Of a stretch of 64,000 nucleotides of DNA, positions 37,170-46,547 are shown one piece after another. Source of the DNA: CAYMCO01 sp964388955 (lineage in GTDB: Bacteria > Chloroflexota > Anaerolineae > Anaerolineales > E44-bin32); contig CAYMCO010000008.1 of assembly GCA_964388955.1 (NCBI GenBank), positions 1 to 64,000 on the forward strand. Direction: 5' to 3'. The notes beneath the pieces were generated by a model. It saw nothing but the letters and a program-made list of their open reading frames with translations. It was not told the DNA's origin and searched no databases. Made by a program: the position numbers and the translations under genes. Within the stretch, counting starts at the first letter, position 1; each line of letters begins with the position of its first letter.

Positions 37170-37198
37170 ATAATAGACCCAATTCCGGGTGAAGTCAA
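37170..37198 (-). promoter_or_regulatory. Sigma-70-type promoter of the GntR gene
   Basis: On the minus strand, TTGACT (37198-37193) and TATTAT (37175-37170) are exactly 17 bases apart, 40 bases upstream of the GntR start. This is one of the best promoter matches in the window. Confidence 0.65.
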
Positions 37199-37563
37199 AT
37201 CGGCCCCTCCAGCAGGTGTGTTCCAACTTGGGGGGCGAGGCCCTCCGGGGTGCGCTTGAACCAGTTGCCGTCCAGTTCGAGGCCTGGGCATGCACATACC
37301 CCCACCCCCTCTGCTCCCCCGTCCCCTCGTTCAATTAGCGCCTCTCCCCACGCCGCCATCGATGGTCAAGAAGTCAAGCTCATCCGTGGGGGGAGGGGTT
37401 CGGGGTGGGGGGCGAAGAGGCGCCGGCGGCAGGGAAAGCGATGACCGCGGCCGCGCAGAGATAGGAGCATGACGAAGGGCCGGCTGGGGTTCCGCGTTCA
37501 AATGCGTTTGCCCCCTGAAATGGAACCCACCCCCTCCAGAGGGCGCGCAGTTCCGGGAGTCAA

Positions 37564-37589
37564 GGAGCGACCCGAAAGCGGGTCGCTCC
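37564..37589 (-). terminator. 10-bp perfect hairpin downstream of the aminotransferase gene
   Basis: GGAGCGACCC and GGGTCGCTCC flank a 6-base loop, 136 bases downstream of the minus-strand aminotransferase. There is no T-run. Confidence 0.4.
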
Positions 37590-37724
37590 CAAGTGGTGTC
37601 TTCCGGCGGGGCCTGACTTCCGGCGGGCCGGCACCGCGGGCAGGGTCCAATGGGCGGAGGCCGAAGCCGCCCCGGACGTCTCATCCCCGGTGGCTCGCCG
37701 GTGGCGGAGCGGGCGCCCGGGCGG

Positions 37725-39065
37725 CTAGGAGGACATCTCCTCGAGCACCTTCTCGCAGGCCGCCAGGATCTCGTCCACATCCTCTTCGGTGTGCGCAGAG
37801 GAGATGAAGAGCGGGTGAGCGGAGGCCAGGATTCCGTTGGAAACAAGCCCCAAGTGGAACTGCTTCTCTTTGGCCTTGTCCAGTTTGAGCGCGTCTCGCT
37901 TGTTCTCCAATCGATCCACCCCAAAGTGAATCTGGAACATGGAGCCTACACCGGTGACCAGCATCTTCTGATCCGTGTCCCTTGCGAGTTCGCGAAAACC
38001 GCTCCACAGCCTATCCGACAGAGCGGCCAGATGGGGGTGAACCTCTCCCTTCTCCAATTCCTCGAGGACCGCCACTCCGGCCGTCATGGAGATGGGATTC
38101 CCCGAGAAGCTGCCCGATTGAAAGATCTGCTCTTTGAGGTCCCATATTCCGGATGAGGGTGTGACGACCGAGTCCATGATGTCCTTCCGGCCGCCGAATC
38201 CCGATCCAGGGAAACCAGCGGTAAGGATCTTGCCCATAGTCACGAGATCGGGGGTCACCCCGAAGTACTCAGTCGCCCCGCCCAAGGCCAGGCGGAAGTT
38301 CGTCACGATCTCATCGAAGATCAGCAGCACCCCGGTCTTCTCGGTCACCTCCCGGATGGCGCTCAGAAACTCCGGTCTGGCGGGCACGCAGCCCAGCCCG
38401 AAGGCAGAGACGGGCTCCATGATCACAGCCGCCAATTCATCCGCATGCTCCTCGATCAATTCCACCGCGTTTGAGGGGTCATTGTAGGGTAGGATCAGAA
38501 AATCGCTGGTCACATTCTTGGGGATGCCCGCGCTGTCGAGGGCGGGCTCCGGGGCCTGGTCGGGGCCGGCGGTGGCCATCGTGCTCACCAGGGTGAAGTC
38601 GTGCTGCCCGTGGAAGTTTCCTTCGAACTTGGCGATCTTGTCGCGCTTTCGATAGGCGCGCGCCGCCCGCATGGCCATCAGGGTGGCCTCCGTGCCGCTG
38701 TTCAGGAAGCGCATCATTTCCACGTGCGGCATCAGTTCCCGCACCTTACGGGCTAATTGGACCTCAGGCAGGGCAGGCAGGTAGAGATGATTCCCTTTGG
38801 GCAGCGCCGCCCGGACAGCATCGAGCACCGGCTTCGGGCTGTGACCGAGGATGTGGACCCCGGCCCCCATCAGCAGGTCGATATACCGGCCGCCATCGAC
38901 ATCCCAGACATACGCGCCCTGTGCGTGATCAGCGTACACCGGATAGGGCTGCATGAATTTGCCGTTGCCGGCCACGCCGCCAGGGAGGACCTGGCTGGCT
39001 TCGTTCCATAGGGCGAAAGACTCTGGAGTCTTGTCCCGATATTGGGTCTCATAGTTCTTGGACAT
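37725..39065 (-). CDS. Class III PLP-dependent aminotransferase, second copy
   Basis: A 446-residue class III aminotransferase related to the one at 11251-12606 but clearly diverged. 'FLNSGTEATLMAMR' binds PLP phosphate, 'IFDEIVTNFRLALGG' supplies the Asp, and 'TMGKILTAGFPGSGFGG' the Schiff-base Lys. Its C-terminus 'ISSAHTEEDVDEIL' is typical of the HemL-like group. It lies upstream of the GntR-permease-2-oxoacid dehydrogenase set on the same strand, so it may deaminate the imported amino compound. Confidence 0.9.
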   Translation of the reverse strand: MSKNYETQYRDKTPESFALWNEASQVLPGGVAGNGKFMQPYPVYADHAQGAYVWDVDGGRYIDLLMGAGVHILGHSPKPVLDAVRAALPKGNHLYLPALPEVQLARKVRELMPHVEMMRFLNSGTEATLMAMRAARAYRKRDKIAKFEGNFHGQHDFTLVSTMATAGPDQAPEPALDSAGIPKNVTSDFLILPYNDPSNAVELIEEHADELAAVIMEPVSAFGLGCVPARPEFLSAIREVTEKTGVLLIFDEIVTNFRLALGGATEYFGVTPDLVTMGKILTAGFPGSGFGGRKDIMDSVVTPSSGIWDLKEQIFQSGSFSGNPISMTAGVAVLEELEKGEVHPHLAALSDRLWSGFRELARDTDQKMLVTGVGSMFQIHFGVDRLENKRDALKLDKAKEKQFHLGLVSNGILASAHPLFISSAHTEEDVDEILAACEKVLEEMSS

Positions 39066-39335
39066 CGCTTGCCTCCAAATGGTGGTTGGAATTGCGTGCT
39101 GCGCGTCTGCTCCATCTGCGCCGGCTTCTGCCGATTGCGGATAGGGCTCGGTGTGCTCCCACGAAGAAAGGACATCTCCCTGTCAGAATGTCCGCTGAGC
39201 CCCCGCGCCGGGAGTAGGGAGGATGTCGCGCGGGTGCAGGTCACGCCGCTAACTGCGCTCCTCTAGCTTACAACAGGAAGCCCGCGTTTTGAAATACCCG
39301 CCCGGTATCCGCCGAGACGCCAACCGGGTCCGACG

Positions 39336-39989
39336 CTATATCAACCCCCGGCGAATCGCTTCCACGGCTGCATGCGTGCGATCTCCAACCTCAAGCTTCT
39401 CGAATATGTTCTGCAGCTTGCGCTTTACCGAGATTTCGCTCCAGTGCAGACGCAATGCGATTTCTTTGTTCGTAGCGCCCTCCGCGAGCAGCTTGAGGAT
39501 ATTGAGTTCGGACTGATCAAACCCGGATTCCATGAGCACCTTCTCGCGGGCCAATTCCGAGTAGTGCGCCACAAGCTTGTCGATCATCGGGGCGCTCAGC
39601 AGGCGTTTTCCCCCAGCTACTGAGGTGATCGCTTCCACCAGATCCTCGTAGCTGGTGGTCTTGAGCACATATCCCCAGGCGCCGGCCTTGAGGGCGTCGA
39701 AGAGGTAATCCTCCTCCTCATATGTCGTCAGGATGATGGTGCGGATGCCCGGTTGCTGCGCGCTGAGCGCCCGGCAGACGTCCAACCCGCTCGACCCGGC
39801 CGGCAGGCGGATATCCAACAGGATGACGTCCGGCGTCAGTTCTTTAGCCTTGCGGATGGCGCTTGGCGCGTTGCTGGCCTCGCCCACCACCACGATATCG
39901 TCGGTCGCGTCGAGCATGCTCTTCAGGCCCTGCCGCACCACCAGGTGGTCGTCCACAATCAGAACCCGGATCGGATGCCGGGAATTCAT
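39336..39989 (-). CDS. NarL/FixJ-type response regulator
   Basis: A 217-residue two-component regulator. The receiver domain has acidic residues 'VDDH' (about 12-15) and the phosphoacceptor Asp59 in 'VILLDIRLP'. The C-terminal LuxR-type helix-turn-helix is 'LKLLAEGATNKEIALRL' followed by 'SVKRKLQNIFEKL'. The ATG at 39989 overlaps the kinase stop codon by 4 bases (ATGA), so the pair is co-translated. Targets are unknown; the divergent dpp operon at 42067 is a candidate. Confidence 0.93.
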   Translation of the reverse strand: MNSRHPIRVLIVDDHLVVRQGLKSMLDATDDIVVVGEASNAPSAIRKAKELTPDVILLDIRLPAGSSGLDVCRALSAQQPGIRTIILTTYEEEDYLFDALKAGAWGYVLKTTSYEDLVEAITSVAGGKRLLSAPMIDKLVAHYSELAREKVLMESGFDQSELNILKLLAEGATNKEIALRLHWSEISVKRKLQNIFEKLEVGDRTHAAVEAIRRGLI

Positions 39990-41737
39990 GTTCCCATGCC
40001 CTCCTGGCCCCTCTGTTTCTCCTCCGAAAGCGCCCGCGGCTCCAAGTCTATGGCCGCCTCGCTCGAGTCGGCAACTGGCCGCATGCTTTCGGGGGGCCAA
40101 TAGGGAATAAGGGCCTTGATCTCGGTGCCCTGATCAACCCAGGAGGAGACCTCGAGTTTGCCGCCCACGCTGCGAGCACGCTCCATCATCCCCACCAGGC
40201 CGATATGTTTTCCCTTCATCGGTGATGCCAATTCAACCAGGAACCCGGTGCCGTCATCTTTCACTGTCAACTCCAGATATTCAAGGCTCCAGTCCAACGT
40301 AATCTGCACCGTGCTCGCCAAGGCGTGCTTGGACACGTTGGCAAGCGACTCCTGGATGATGCGGTAGGCGGCGCTTTCGGCGTCCGGGAAGAAACGACAG
40401 GGAGTGCCGATGGTGAGCACACTCGGGGGGAAGTTCATGATCTTCTCAAAGCTCTCTGCTAGCCGCTCCACCGCCGGGGCGAGCCCGGCCTGATCAAGCA
40501 CAAATGGGCGCAGGTCGTAAATGACCCTGCGCAGTTCCGAGACCGCTTCCTGCAGCAGGTCCCTGGCTTGAGCTTGCTTGGCGCCCACCATTTCCGGATG
40601 ATTGGGGAAATGCGCCATGGCGGCTTGAAGCTCAAAGAGCGCCCCAACCATCGATTGCACCACTCCGTCATGCATGTCGACGGCGATTCGAGCGCGTTCG
40701 CTCTCCTGCACCTTGACGATGGTCGCCAGCGCTCGCTGGAGCTGGCGGGTCTTCTGTGCGAGTTCCTCCCTGGCGCGCACATTTTCTTCCAATTGGCTCA
40801 AGGTAACCTGGTGGAGGCGAGCCTGCTCTAGGGCCGTGGCCACCTGATTGGCAAGGGTGGCAAGCAGTTCCCCATCCCGGCCGGTGAACTCCCGGTGTGG
40901 ATCTCGACTCAATACGATCAAAGATCCTTTGGACTCACCCTTGAGCATCAGCGGAGCTCCGACGGTGGCGTGGAATCGAAAATGGTCCAGCTCCCGGATG
41001 CGCCGGGCATAGCGCATATAATCGTCTAGGAAGATCACTTTCCCAAGCTTCGCCACATGACTGGAGAAGCTCAGCTCTGCACCGAATTCGCGTTCCGGGA
41101 ATGCGATCGGCAGGTTGGACGCATAGCGATCTTTGAACACTTGGCGCTGTCCGTCCCATAAGCCGATGATGCCCGCGTCAGCCTGGAGAAGCGCCACCGC
41201 CTCCTCCACGACGCGGCGCATGATGGATTCTAGATTCTGATCGGAGGTGATCTGGGTGCTGATGCGATTTAGGGCTTGAATTTCGAACAGGCTGCGCTCG
41301 ATTTCATCCAGCGCCTTGGGGATCGCCTGATCCCAGTGCAGAGCCCGAAAGAATCCCTCGTCCAGCTTCTCTTGCGGAGTGGGGCCGCCAGCAAGTTCCC
41401 TGGCGCGGAGAGACAAGCGTGCCAACGGCTGGATGGCCCAGGCCGTGGTCCCGATCCCTGCCAGCAAAGCGAGCAGAGCTACTATAGCCGTCCAAGCACC
41501 TGTGGGCCGGGCTCCGGCCAAGGCGATGAATGTCGTCATCACCCCAGCGGTCAGCACGGGCCCGAGGATGAGCTTGATTTGGATCGGGAGGCGGTCGACC
41601 CGGCGCCCATGTGCGATCGATTCGCTAGATCGCACTTCTATTTCCTCCAGAGGGTCCGGAGGGGGAATGCCCATCCGGCCACTATCTCCCGCCATTGTCA
41701 TCTTGCCATCCTTCCGCGCTTGTCCCTTCATGTTCAT
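39986..41737 (-). CDS. Membrane sensor histidine kinase with GAF domain (NarX/DegS-like)
   Basis: About 583 residues. Two hydrophobic helices near residues 55-105 (ILGPVLTAGVMTTFIAL and TAIVALLALLAGIGTTAW) anchor it. A GAF-type sensor (about 170-320, 'QNLESIMRRVVEEAVALLQ') and a coiled-coil ('LSQLEENVRAREELAQKT') follow, then the HisKA_3 phosphoacceptor His356 in 'RIAVDMHDGVVQ'. The HATPase ends with 'MKGKHIGLVGMMERA'. The start is uncertain: ATG 41737 or 41695. It forms a two-gene operon with the response regulator downstream. Confidence 0.9.
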   Translation of the reverse strand: MNMKGQARKDGKMTMAGDSGRMGIPPPDPLEEIEVRSSESIAHGRRVDRLPIQIKLILGPVLTAGVMTTFIALAGARPTGAWTAIVALLALLAGIGTTAWAIQPLARLSLRARELAGGPTPQEKLDEGFFRALHWDQAIPKALDEIERSLFEIQALNRISTQITSDQNLESIMRRVVEEAVALLQADAGIIGLWDGQRQVFKDRYASNLPIAFPEREFGAELSFSSHVAKLGKVIFLDDYMRYARRIRELDHFRFHATVGAPLMLKGESKGSLIVLSRDPHREFTGRDGELLATLANQVATALEQARLHQVTLSQLEENVRAREELAQKTRQLQRALATIVKVQESERARIAVDMHDGVVQSMVGALFELQAAMAHFPNHPEMVGAKQAQARDLLQEAVSELRRVIYDLRPFVLDQAGLAPAVERLAESFEKIMNFPPSVLTIGTPCRFFPDAESAAYRIIQESLANVSKHALASTVQITLDWSLEYLELTVKDDGTGFLVELASPMKGKHIGLVGMMERARSVGGKLEVSSWVDQGTEIKALIPYWPPESMRPVADSSEAAIDLEPRALSEEKQRGQEGMGT

Positions 41738-42066
41738 GCCTTTGGGTTGGTTTGCCGGGCTCACGCTGGCACTGCATTCAGGGAGGCTTTGGGTGGCTGT
41801 TCTGTGAGAATTATATATGGTGTCCCAAGAACGGATCTTCGGATTATGTGGTGACGTTCTTCCATAAAAATGATCGCACACAGTTCATGCTCTCCAGATT
41901 AAGATACGATAAGGGCCGAGGATTTTGCAAATTGACACGCGAGTGCCATGCGCGCGAGAATAGGTCCCATTGCCAGGATCTCAGGGGAATTCTCGGGGAA
42001 CGAGGGGTGGGTTGACGGATATCATTCGGAGACGTGTAGGGACGCACGCGGGGAGGGAAACGGCTC

Positions 42067-43080
42067 GTGCAGCAACGGCTTGACTTTGTCATCCGAAAGC
42101 TGGGGTTCAGTTTGCTGACCCTGATCGGCGTCCTCGTTTTCAATTTCTTCCTGTTCCGCATCGTGCCGGGAGATCCCGTCCAGATGATCGTCAGCCCGCG
42201 CATGCGGCCGGAGACCCGGGACCGGATCCGGGAACAATATGGGTTGGACAAACCCATATGGTTCAATCTCACCGCTGCGCAGGCGAGCGGGCGATTTTCG
42301 GATGTTTTCGACAGCCAGTTCTTCCACTACGCGCGCAATCTGGTTCATGGGGAGCTTGGGGAATCCTTCCGCCAGCGGCGTCCGGTGGCTGAGCTCATTT
42401 GGAATCGGATCGGCCCGACGGTGCTGCTGATCGGCACCGGGGAGGTGGCCGGGATCCTTTTTGGTACCTTCCTGGGACTGGTGGCGGCATGGAAGAAGCG
42501 AAGCTTTGTGGACGCGGTGGCCATGTTCGTGGGCTTGAGCGCCTGGGCCCTGCCTGCGTTCTGGCTCGGAATCATCCTGTTGATCTTGGCGCGCGGCCAT
42601 CTGCCCATGGGGGGGTTGATGACCCCCGGAACGATCTACCCCAGTACTTGGGCGCAGATCCAGGATATCGCCAGCCATCTGGTGCTGCCGGCTGCTACCC
42701 TGGCCCTGCTGCTCTTCGGCGCCTATATGATCATCGTGCGCAACACTACGCTGGAGGTGCTGGCAGAAGATTACATCCTGACCGCCAAGGCGAAGGGCTT
42801 GAGCGCCATTCGGGTGCTCCGCGACCACGCGCTGAAGAACGCCTCCCTGCCGCTGGTGACCATCATCGCTTTGGATCTGGGATATGCTCTCGGGGGCACC
42901 ATCCAGATCGAGACTATTTTCTCGTGGCCCGGGATCGGCCGGCTGATGTTTGATTCGATCGGCCAACGGGATTACCCGGTCTTGCAGGGTGTCTTCCTTG
43001 TGCTGGCGGTCGGGGTGATCGGGGCCAATTTCCTGGCGGATTTGACTTATGTGATCCTGGATCCGAGGGTAAAGGCGTGA
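42067..43080 (+). CDS. ABC transporter permease (DppB/NikB family)
   Basis: A 337-residue inner-membrane permease with six hydrophobic segments. The conserved 'RIVPGDPVQMIV' N-terminal motif and the permease EAA loop 'LTAKAKGLSAIRVLRDHALKN' (about 239-259) are typical of peptide/nickel importers. Translation starts at GTG 42067 with GGGAGGG upstream. It is the first gene of the dppBCDF-hypAB run and pairs with the DppC-type permease 20 bases downstream. Confidence 0.93.
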   Translation: MQQRLDFVIRKLGFSLLTLIGVLVFNFFLFRIVPGDPVQMIVSPRMRPETRDRIREQYGLDKPIWFNLTAAQASGRFSDVFDSQFFHYARNLVHGELGESFRQRRPVAELIWNRIGPTVLLIGTGEVAGILFGTFLGLVAAWKKRSFVDAVAMFVGLSAWALPAFWLGIILLILARGHLPMGGLMTPGTIYPSTWAQIQDIASHLVLPAATLALLLFGAYMIIVRNTTLEVLAEDYILTAKAKGLSAIRVLRDHALKNASLPLVTIIALDLGYALGGTIQIETIFSWPGIGRLMFDSIGQRDYPVLQGVFLVLAVGVIGANFLADLTYVILDPRVKA

Positions 43081-43100
43081 GGAAGGAGAGGTAGCCGAAG

Positions 43101-44078
43101 ATGGGGGCGCAAGTGGTGGTTGAGGCGCCGGCTCAGGAGCAAGCGACCGGGCCGAAGGGGCAGAGCATGTGGCGTCACTTTCTGCAGAACAAGATGGGGG
43201 TCATCGGCTTGATCATGCTGGTGAGCATCCTGAGTATCGCCGTGTTCGCACCCTGGATCGCGCCCTACGACCCATATGAAATCGTGCAGGCCACGACGCA
43301 GGATGTGCTAGCGCCGCCCAGCGCGGGGCATCTGTTGGGCCAGGACGATGCGGGAAAGGATGTGCTCAGTGAAGTGATCTATGGGGCACGTATCTCCCTG
43401 CTGGTGGGCTTCTCCGCCTCATTGATCATTGTGATTTTGGGCAGCGTCCTGGGTATGATCGCCGGCTATTTTGGCGGCCGGGTGGACATGATCATCATGC
43501 GGGTGGTGGACGCTGTGCTGGTCATCCCTCAACTGCCGCTGATGCTGGTCATCATCGCTGTGGCGGGCCGGGGGATCGTGAACATCATCCTGGTGATCGG
43601 CCTGCTGTCCTGGACATATATGGCGCGCGTTGTGCGCTCCCAAGTCCTTACCGTCAAGGAGCGCACCTACATCCTGCGCGCCCGGGCGATCGGAGTCGGC
43701 AACCTGCTCATTATGGTGCGCCATATCCTGCCCCAAGTGCTCCCGGTGATATTTGCGGAGGGCATCCTGGACGTCTCCTGGGCGATCCTCTCCGAGGCCA
43801 CCTTGAGCTTCTTGGGGCTTGGAGATCCGACACTGGTGAGCTGGGGGAGCATGCTGAACCGGGCGTTCCTGCGCGGGGCAGTCACGCGCGGCGCCTGGTG
43901 GTACCTGGTGCCGCCGGGACTGGCGCTGGCATGGGTGACCCTTGGCTTGACCTTCGTGGGAAACGCGATCCAGGAAATTGTGAACCCGCGGCTCAAGACT
44001 CATCACCTCTTCGATGAGCGCAAGATGGTGTTGGTGAAGCGCCTCGTCGGTGGGACAAAGGCGGCCGGGGGAGACTAG
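43101..44078 (+). CDS. ABC transporter permease (DppC/NikC family)
   Basis: A 325-residue permease partner. N-terminal 'WRHFLQNKMGVIGLIML' is the OppC_N segment and 'LRARAIGVGNLLIMVRHILPQ' the EAA loop (about 193-213). AGGAGAGG precedes the ATG. Its C-terminus extends 20 or so charged residues past the last helix. Confidence 0.93.
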   Translation: MGAQVVVEAPAQEQATGPKGQSMWRHFLQNKMGVIGLIMLVSILSIAVFAPWIAPYDPYEIVQATTQDVLAPPSAGHLLGQDDAGKDVLSEVIYGARISLLVGFSASLIIVILGSVLGMIAGYFGGRVDMIIMRVVDAVLVIPQLPLMLVIIAVAGRGIVNIILVIGLLSWTYMARVVRSQVLTVKERTYILRARAIGVGNLLIMVRHILPQVLPVIFAEGILDVSWAILSEATLSFLGLGDPTLVSWGSMLNRAFLRGAVTRGAWWYLVPPGLALAWVTLGLTFVGNAIQEIVNPRLKTHHLFDERKMVLVKRLVGGTKAAGGD

Positions 44079-44112
44079 CGGTGTTGATACAGAGCAAGAA
44101 GGACCTGACGGA

Positions 44113-45078
44113 ATGTCGCTGCTCGATGTAAACCGACTCACGGTTGAATACCAGACGGAAGCCGGAAACTTCAGGGCTGTCGAGGATCTCAGCCTGCAAT
44201 TGGAACCGGGAAAGTCGCTGGGCCTGGTCGGTGAGTCCGGCTGCGGGAAGACCACCGCCATGATGGCCTTGATGCGGCTGCTGCCCGAAGCAGGCCGCAT
44301 TGTGCAGGGTGAGGTGCTCTTCGAGGGCACGGATCTGATGCGTCTGTCTCCCCAGGGCATGCGGGAATATCGCTGGCGCAATATCTCCATGATCTTCCAA
44401 GGAGCGATGAACGCGCTGAATCCCACACGAACGATCGGCTCACAGATCGCGGAGGCCATCATCCTGCATGATTGGGCGCCGCGCAACCAGGTGGATGACG
44501 AGGTGGCGAAGCTCCTTGACCTGGTGGGGATCTCCGCCGATCGGGCGTCGCAGTATCCACACCAGTATTCCGGGGGCATGCGGCAGCGGGCCATGATCGC
44601 CATGGCTCTGGCCTGCCGGCCGGAAATCGTGATTGCCGATGAGCCCACCACCGCGCTGGACGTGATGATCCAGGCCCAGATCCTGGATTTGCTCCAGGAG
44701 CTGCAGAAGGAGTTGGATATCGCCATCATCATTGTGACGCATGACCTCGGGGTGGTGGCGGAGCTTTGCGACGATGTGCTGGTCATGTACGGGGGACGCA
44801 TGGCCGAATATGCCAGCAGCGATATCATATTCAACAACCCGCGGCACCCGTACACACAGCGGCTGCTGATGGCCTTTCCGGACATCAACAACCCGGGTGC
44901 GGATCTGGCCTCGATCCCCGGGCATCCACCGCCGCTGGATGACCTGCCCCCAGGCTGCCGCTTTGAGCCGCGCTGCCACGAAGCGGTCGAGCGCTGCGCG
45001 CAGGAAATCCCGGGCAATTACTCGCTGACTCCCGGCCATCTGGTCGGATGCCTGCGGGTAGAGGCGGGCGATATATGA
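44113..45078 (+). CDS. ABC transporter ATP-binding protein (DppD family)
   Basis: A 321-residue ATPase. Walker A 'GESGCGKTT' (about 38-46), signature 'YSGGMRQRAMIA', Walker B 'VIADEPTTALD', switch His in 'IVTHDLGV', and the C-terminal Cys-rich oligopeptide motif 'CRFEPRCHEAVERC'. I start it at ATG 44113 with AAGGA upstream; the open frame from 44050 overlaps the permease. Its stop overlaps the next ATG (ATGA at 45075). Confidence 0.94.
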   Translation: MSLLDVNRLTVEYQTEAGNFRAVEDLSLQLEPGKSLGLVGESGCGKTTAMMALMRLLPEAGRIVQGEVLFEGTDLMRLSPQGMREYRWRNISMIFQGAMNALNPTRTIGSQIAEAIILHDWAPRNQVDDEVAKLLDLVGISADRASQYPHQYSGGMRQRAMIAMALACRPEIVIADEPTTALDVMIQAQILDLLQELQKELDIAIIIVTHDLGVVAELCDDVLVMYGGRMAEYASSDIIFNNPRHPYTQRLLMAFPDINNPGADLASIPGHPPPLDDLPPGCRFEPRCHEAVERCAQEIPGNYSLTPGHLVGCLRVEAGDI

Positions 45079-46148
45079 GCCAGGACGGACACGTGCTGCA
45101 AGTGCAGAACCTGCGCAAGCTGTTTCCGGTCTCGCGCGGAATAGTCGGCACTCTCACCCGCAAACCGCAGCGCTGGGTTCACGCCGTGGACGATGTGTCT
45201 TTCGAGATGAAGCGCGGAGAGATCCTGGCGCTGGTGGGCGAATCCGGCTCGGGAAAGACCACCACAGCGCTATGCGCCACCGGTCTGATCGCCGCCACTG
45301 AGGGACGGATCCTGTTGGAGGGGCAGGATGTGCTGGAGATGGCGGGCGACCGCAAGCGGCGCAAGGAGCTGCGCCGCAAGGCACAAGTCATTTTCCAGGA
45401 TCCCTATGAATCCCTGAACCCTCGCCAGAAGGTCTTCGACACCGTCGCCGAGCCGCTGGAGGTGCACAACCTGGTCTCCGACGAGGGGGAGAAGCTGGAG
45501 CTGGTGACGGCGGCGCTGGACGACGCGGGGCTTAAACCGCCATCCGGCTTCTTTGATCGCTATCCCCAGGAGCTATCAGGTGGGCAGCGGCAGCGGGTCG
45601 TGATCGCCAGCGGGCTGGTCCTCCACCCTCGCATGTTGGTGGCCGACGAGCCCGTGTCGATGTTGGACGTCTCCATCCGGGCGGAGATTCTCAACCTGCT
45701 GCTGCGCCTGCGGGATCAGCACGGAATCACGATCCTCTATATCACCCACGATTTGGCCACCGCGGCCTTCTTGGCGGACCGCGTGGCGGTGATGTACCTG
45801 GGCATTATCGTGGAGATCGGCCCCGCCAAGAAAGTGCTCACGAACCCCTTCCACCCCTATACCCGTGCCCTCATGTCCGTCATCCCTGTGCCAAATCCCC
45901 GGCGACGTAAGGAGCGCACTGTGCTCAAAGGGGAGACCCCCAACCCCATCGACCTGCCCTCCGGATGCCGCTTTCACCCACGCTGCCCGCTCGCGGAGGC
46001 CGACTGCGAGCGCCTGGTTCCCGCGCTGGCGGAGGTGGACCCGGACCACTTCATGGCCTGCGGGGTGGTCCGAAGAGAGCTTGGTGGGGAGTTTCGCGGC
46101 ATACTGGACGAAGGGGGCCACCAGCCGCCGAATGTAATCAGCCGGTGA
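45075..46148 (+). CDS. ABC transporter ATP-binding protein (DppF family)
   Basis: A 357-residue ATPase: Walker A 'GESGSGKTT', signature 'LSGGQRQRVVIA', Walker B 'LVADEPVSMLD', and the family tail 'CRFHPRCPLAEADCERL' near residue 300. The ATG overlaps the DppD-type stop by four bases. No substrate-binding protein gene accompanies this set; the two lipoproteins at 9176 and 24267 are candidates. Confidence 0.94.
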   Translation: MSQDGHVLQVQNLRKLFPVSRGIVGTLTRKPQRWVHAVDDVSFEMKRGEILALVGESGSGKTTTALCATGLIAATEGRILLEGQDVLEMAGDRKRRKELRRKAQVIFQDPYESLNPRQKVFDTVAEPLEVHNLVSDEGEKLELVTAALDDAGLKPPSGFFDRYPQELSGGQRQRVVIASGLVLHPRMLVADEPVSMLDVSIRAEILNLLLRLRDQHGITILYITHDLATAAFLADRVAVMYLGIIVEIGPAKKVLTNPFHPYTRALMSVIPVPNPRRRKERTVLKGETPNPIDLPSGCRFHPRCPLAEADCERLVPALAEVDPDHFMACGVVRRELGGEFRGILDEGGHQPPNVISR

Positions 46149-46205
46149 GAGGACCCCTCATCCGATGGCCTCCCTGCCGCTCATCTCAGTGGCAGCCGCG
46201 CCGAA

Positions 46206-46547
46206 ATGCATGAGCTCGGGATGACCCAGCGCCTGCTGGAACTGGCGCTTGAGAAAGCGAAGCAGGCTGGGGCAAAGAAGATCGTTGGAATCCATGTTGC
46301 GGTCGGGGACTCCTCTGGACTGGTCCCAGACTCAATTGCCTTCTACTTCGATTTCTTGAAGGAGGGCACCATCGCGGAGAAGGCGGAACTCAAGTTTCGG
46401 ACGATCCCGACCGTGCTGCGCTGCCGGGGCTGTGACGTGCAGTTTGAGGCGCCGCGCGACGATTGGCGCTGCCCCAACTGTGGGGAGATGACTGTGGAAC
46501 GGCTGCAAGGTGGAGAATCATACTTGGAGTCTTTGGAAGTGGAATGA
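46206..46547 (+). CDS. hypA: HypA-like nickel metallochaperone
   Basis: A 113-residue protein of normal HypA length. The nickel site Met1-His2-Glu3 (MHELGM) is present, and the zinc site is formed by two CxxC pairs, 'CRGC' (about 78-81) and 'CPNC' (about 96-99). HypA loads nickel into [NiFe]-hydrogenase or related enzymes with HypB. It begins 57 bases after the DppF-type ATPase, and its stop overlaps the hypB start. No hydrogenase or hypCDEF gene occurs in the window, so its client is unknown. Confidence 0.9.
   Translation: MHELGMTQRLLELALEKAKQAGAKKIVGIHVAVGDSSGLVPDSIAFYFDFLKEGTIAEKAELKFRTIPTVLRCRGCDVQFEAPRDDWRCPNCGEMTVERLQGGESYLESLEVE

Larger units (their letters stand above)
37131..37724. 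other. Gap (594 bases) with promoter, operator and a hairpin
   Basis: Nearest the GntR gene lie its promoter and operator, described separately. The middle (about 37300-37440) is strand-biased low-complexity DNA with C-runs followed by G-runs. A perfect hairpin lies at 37564-37589. I find no convincing gene. Confidence 0.4.

Noticed and set aside
37331..37375. Minus-strand 'LDFLTIDGGVGRG' resembling an SDR C-terminus
   Set aside because: Too short (about 15 residues) and in a low-complexity region; it could be chance.
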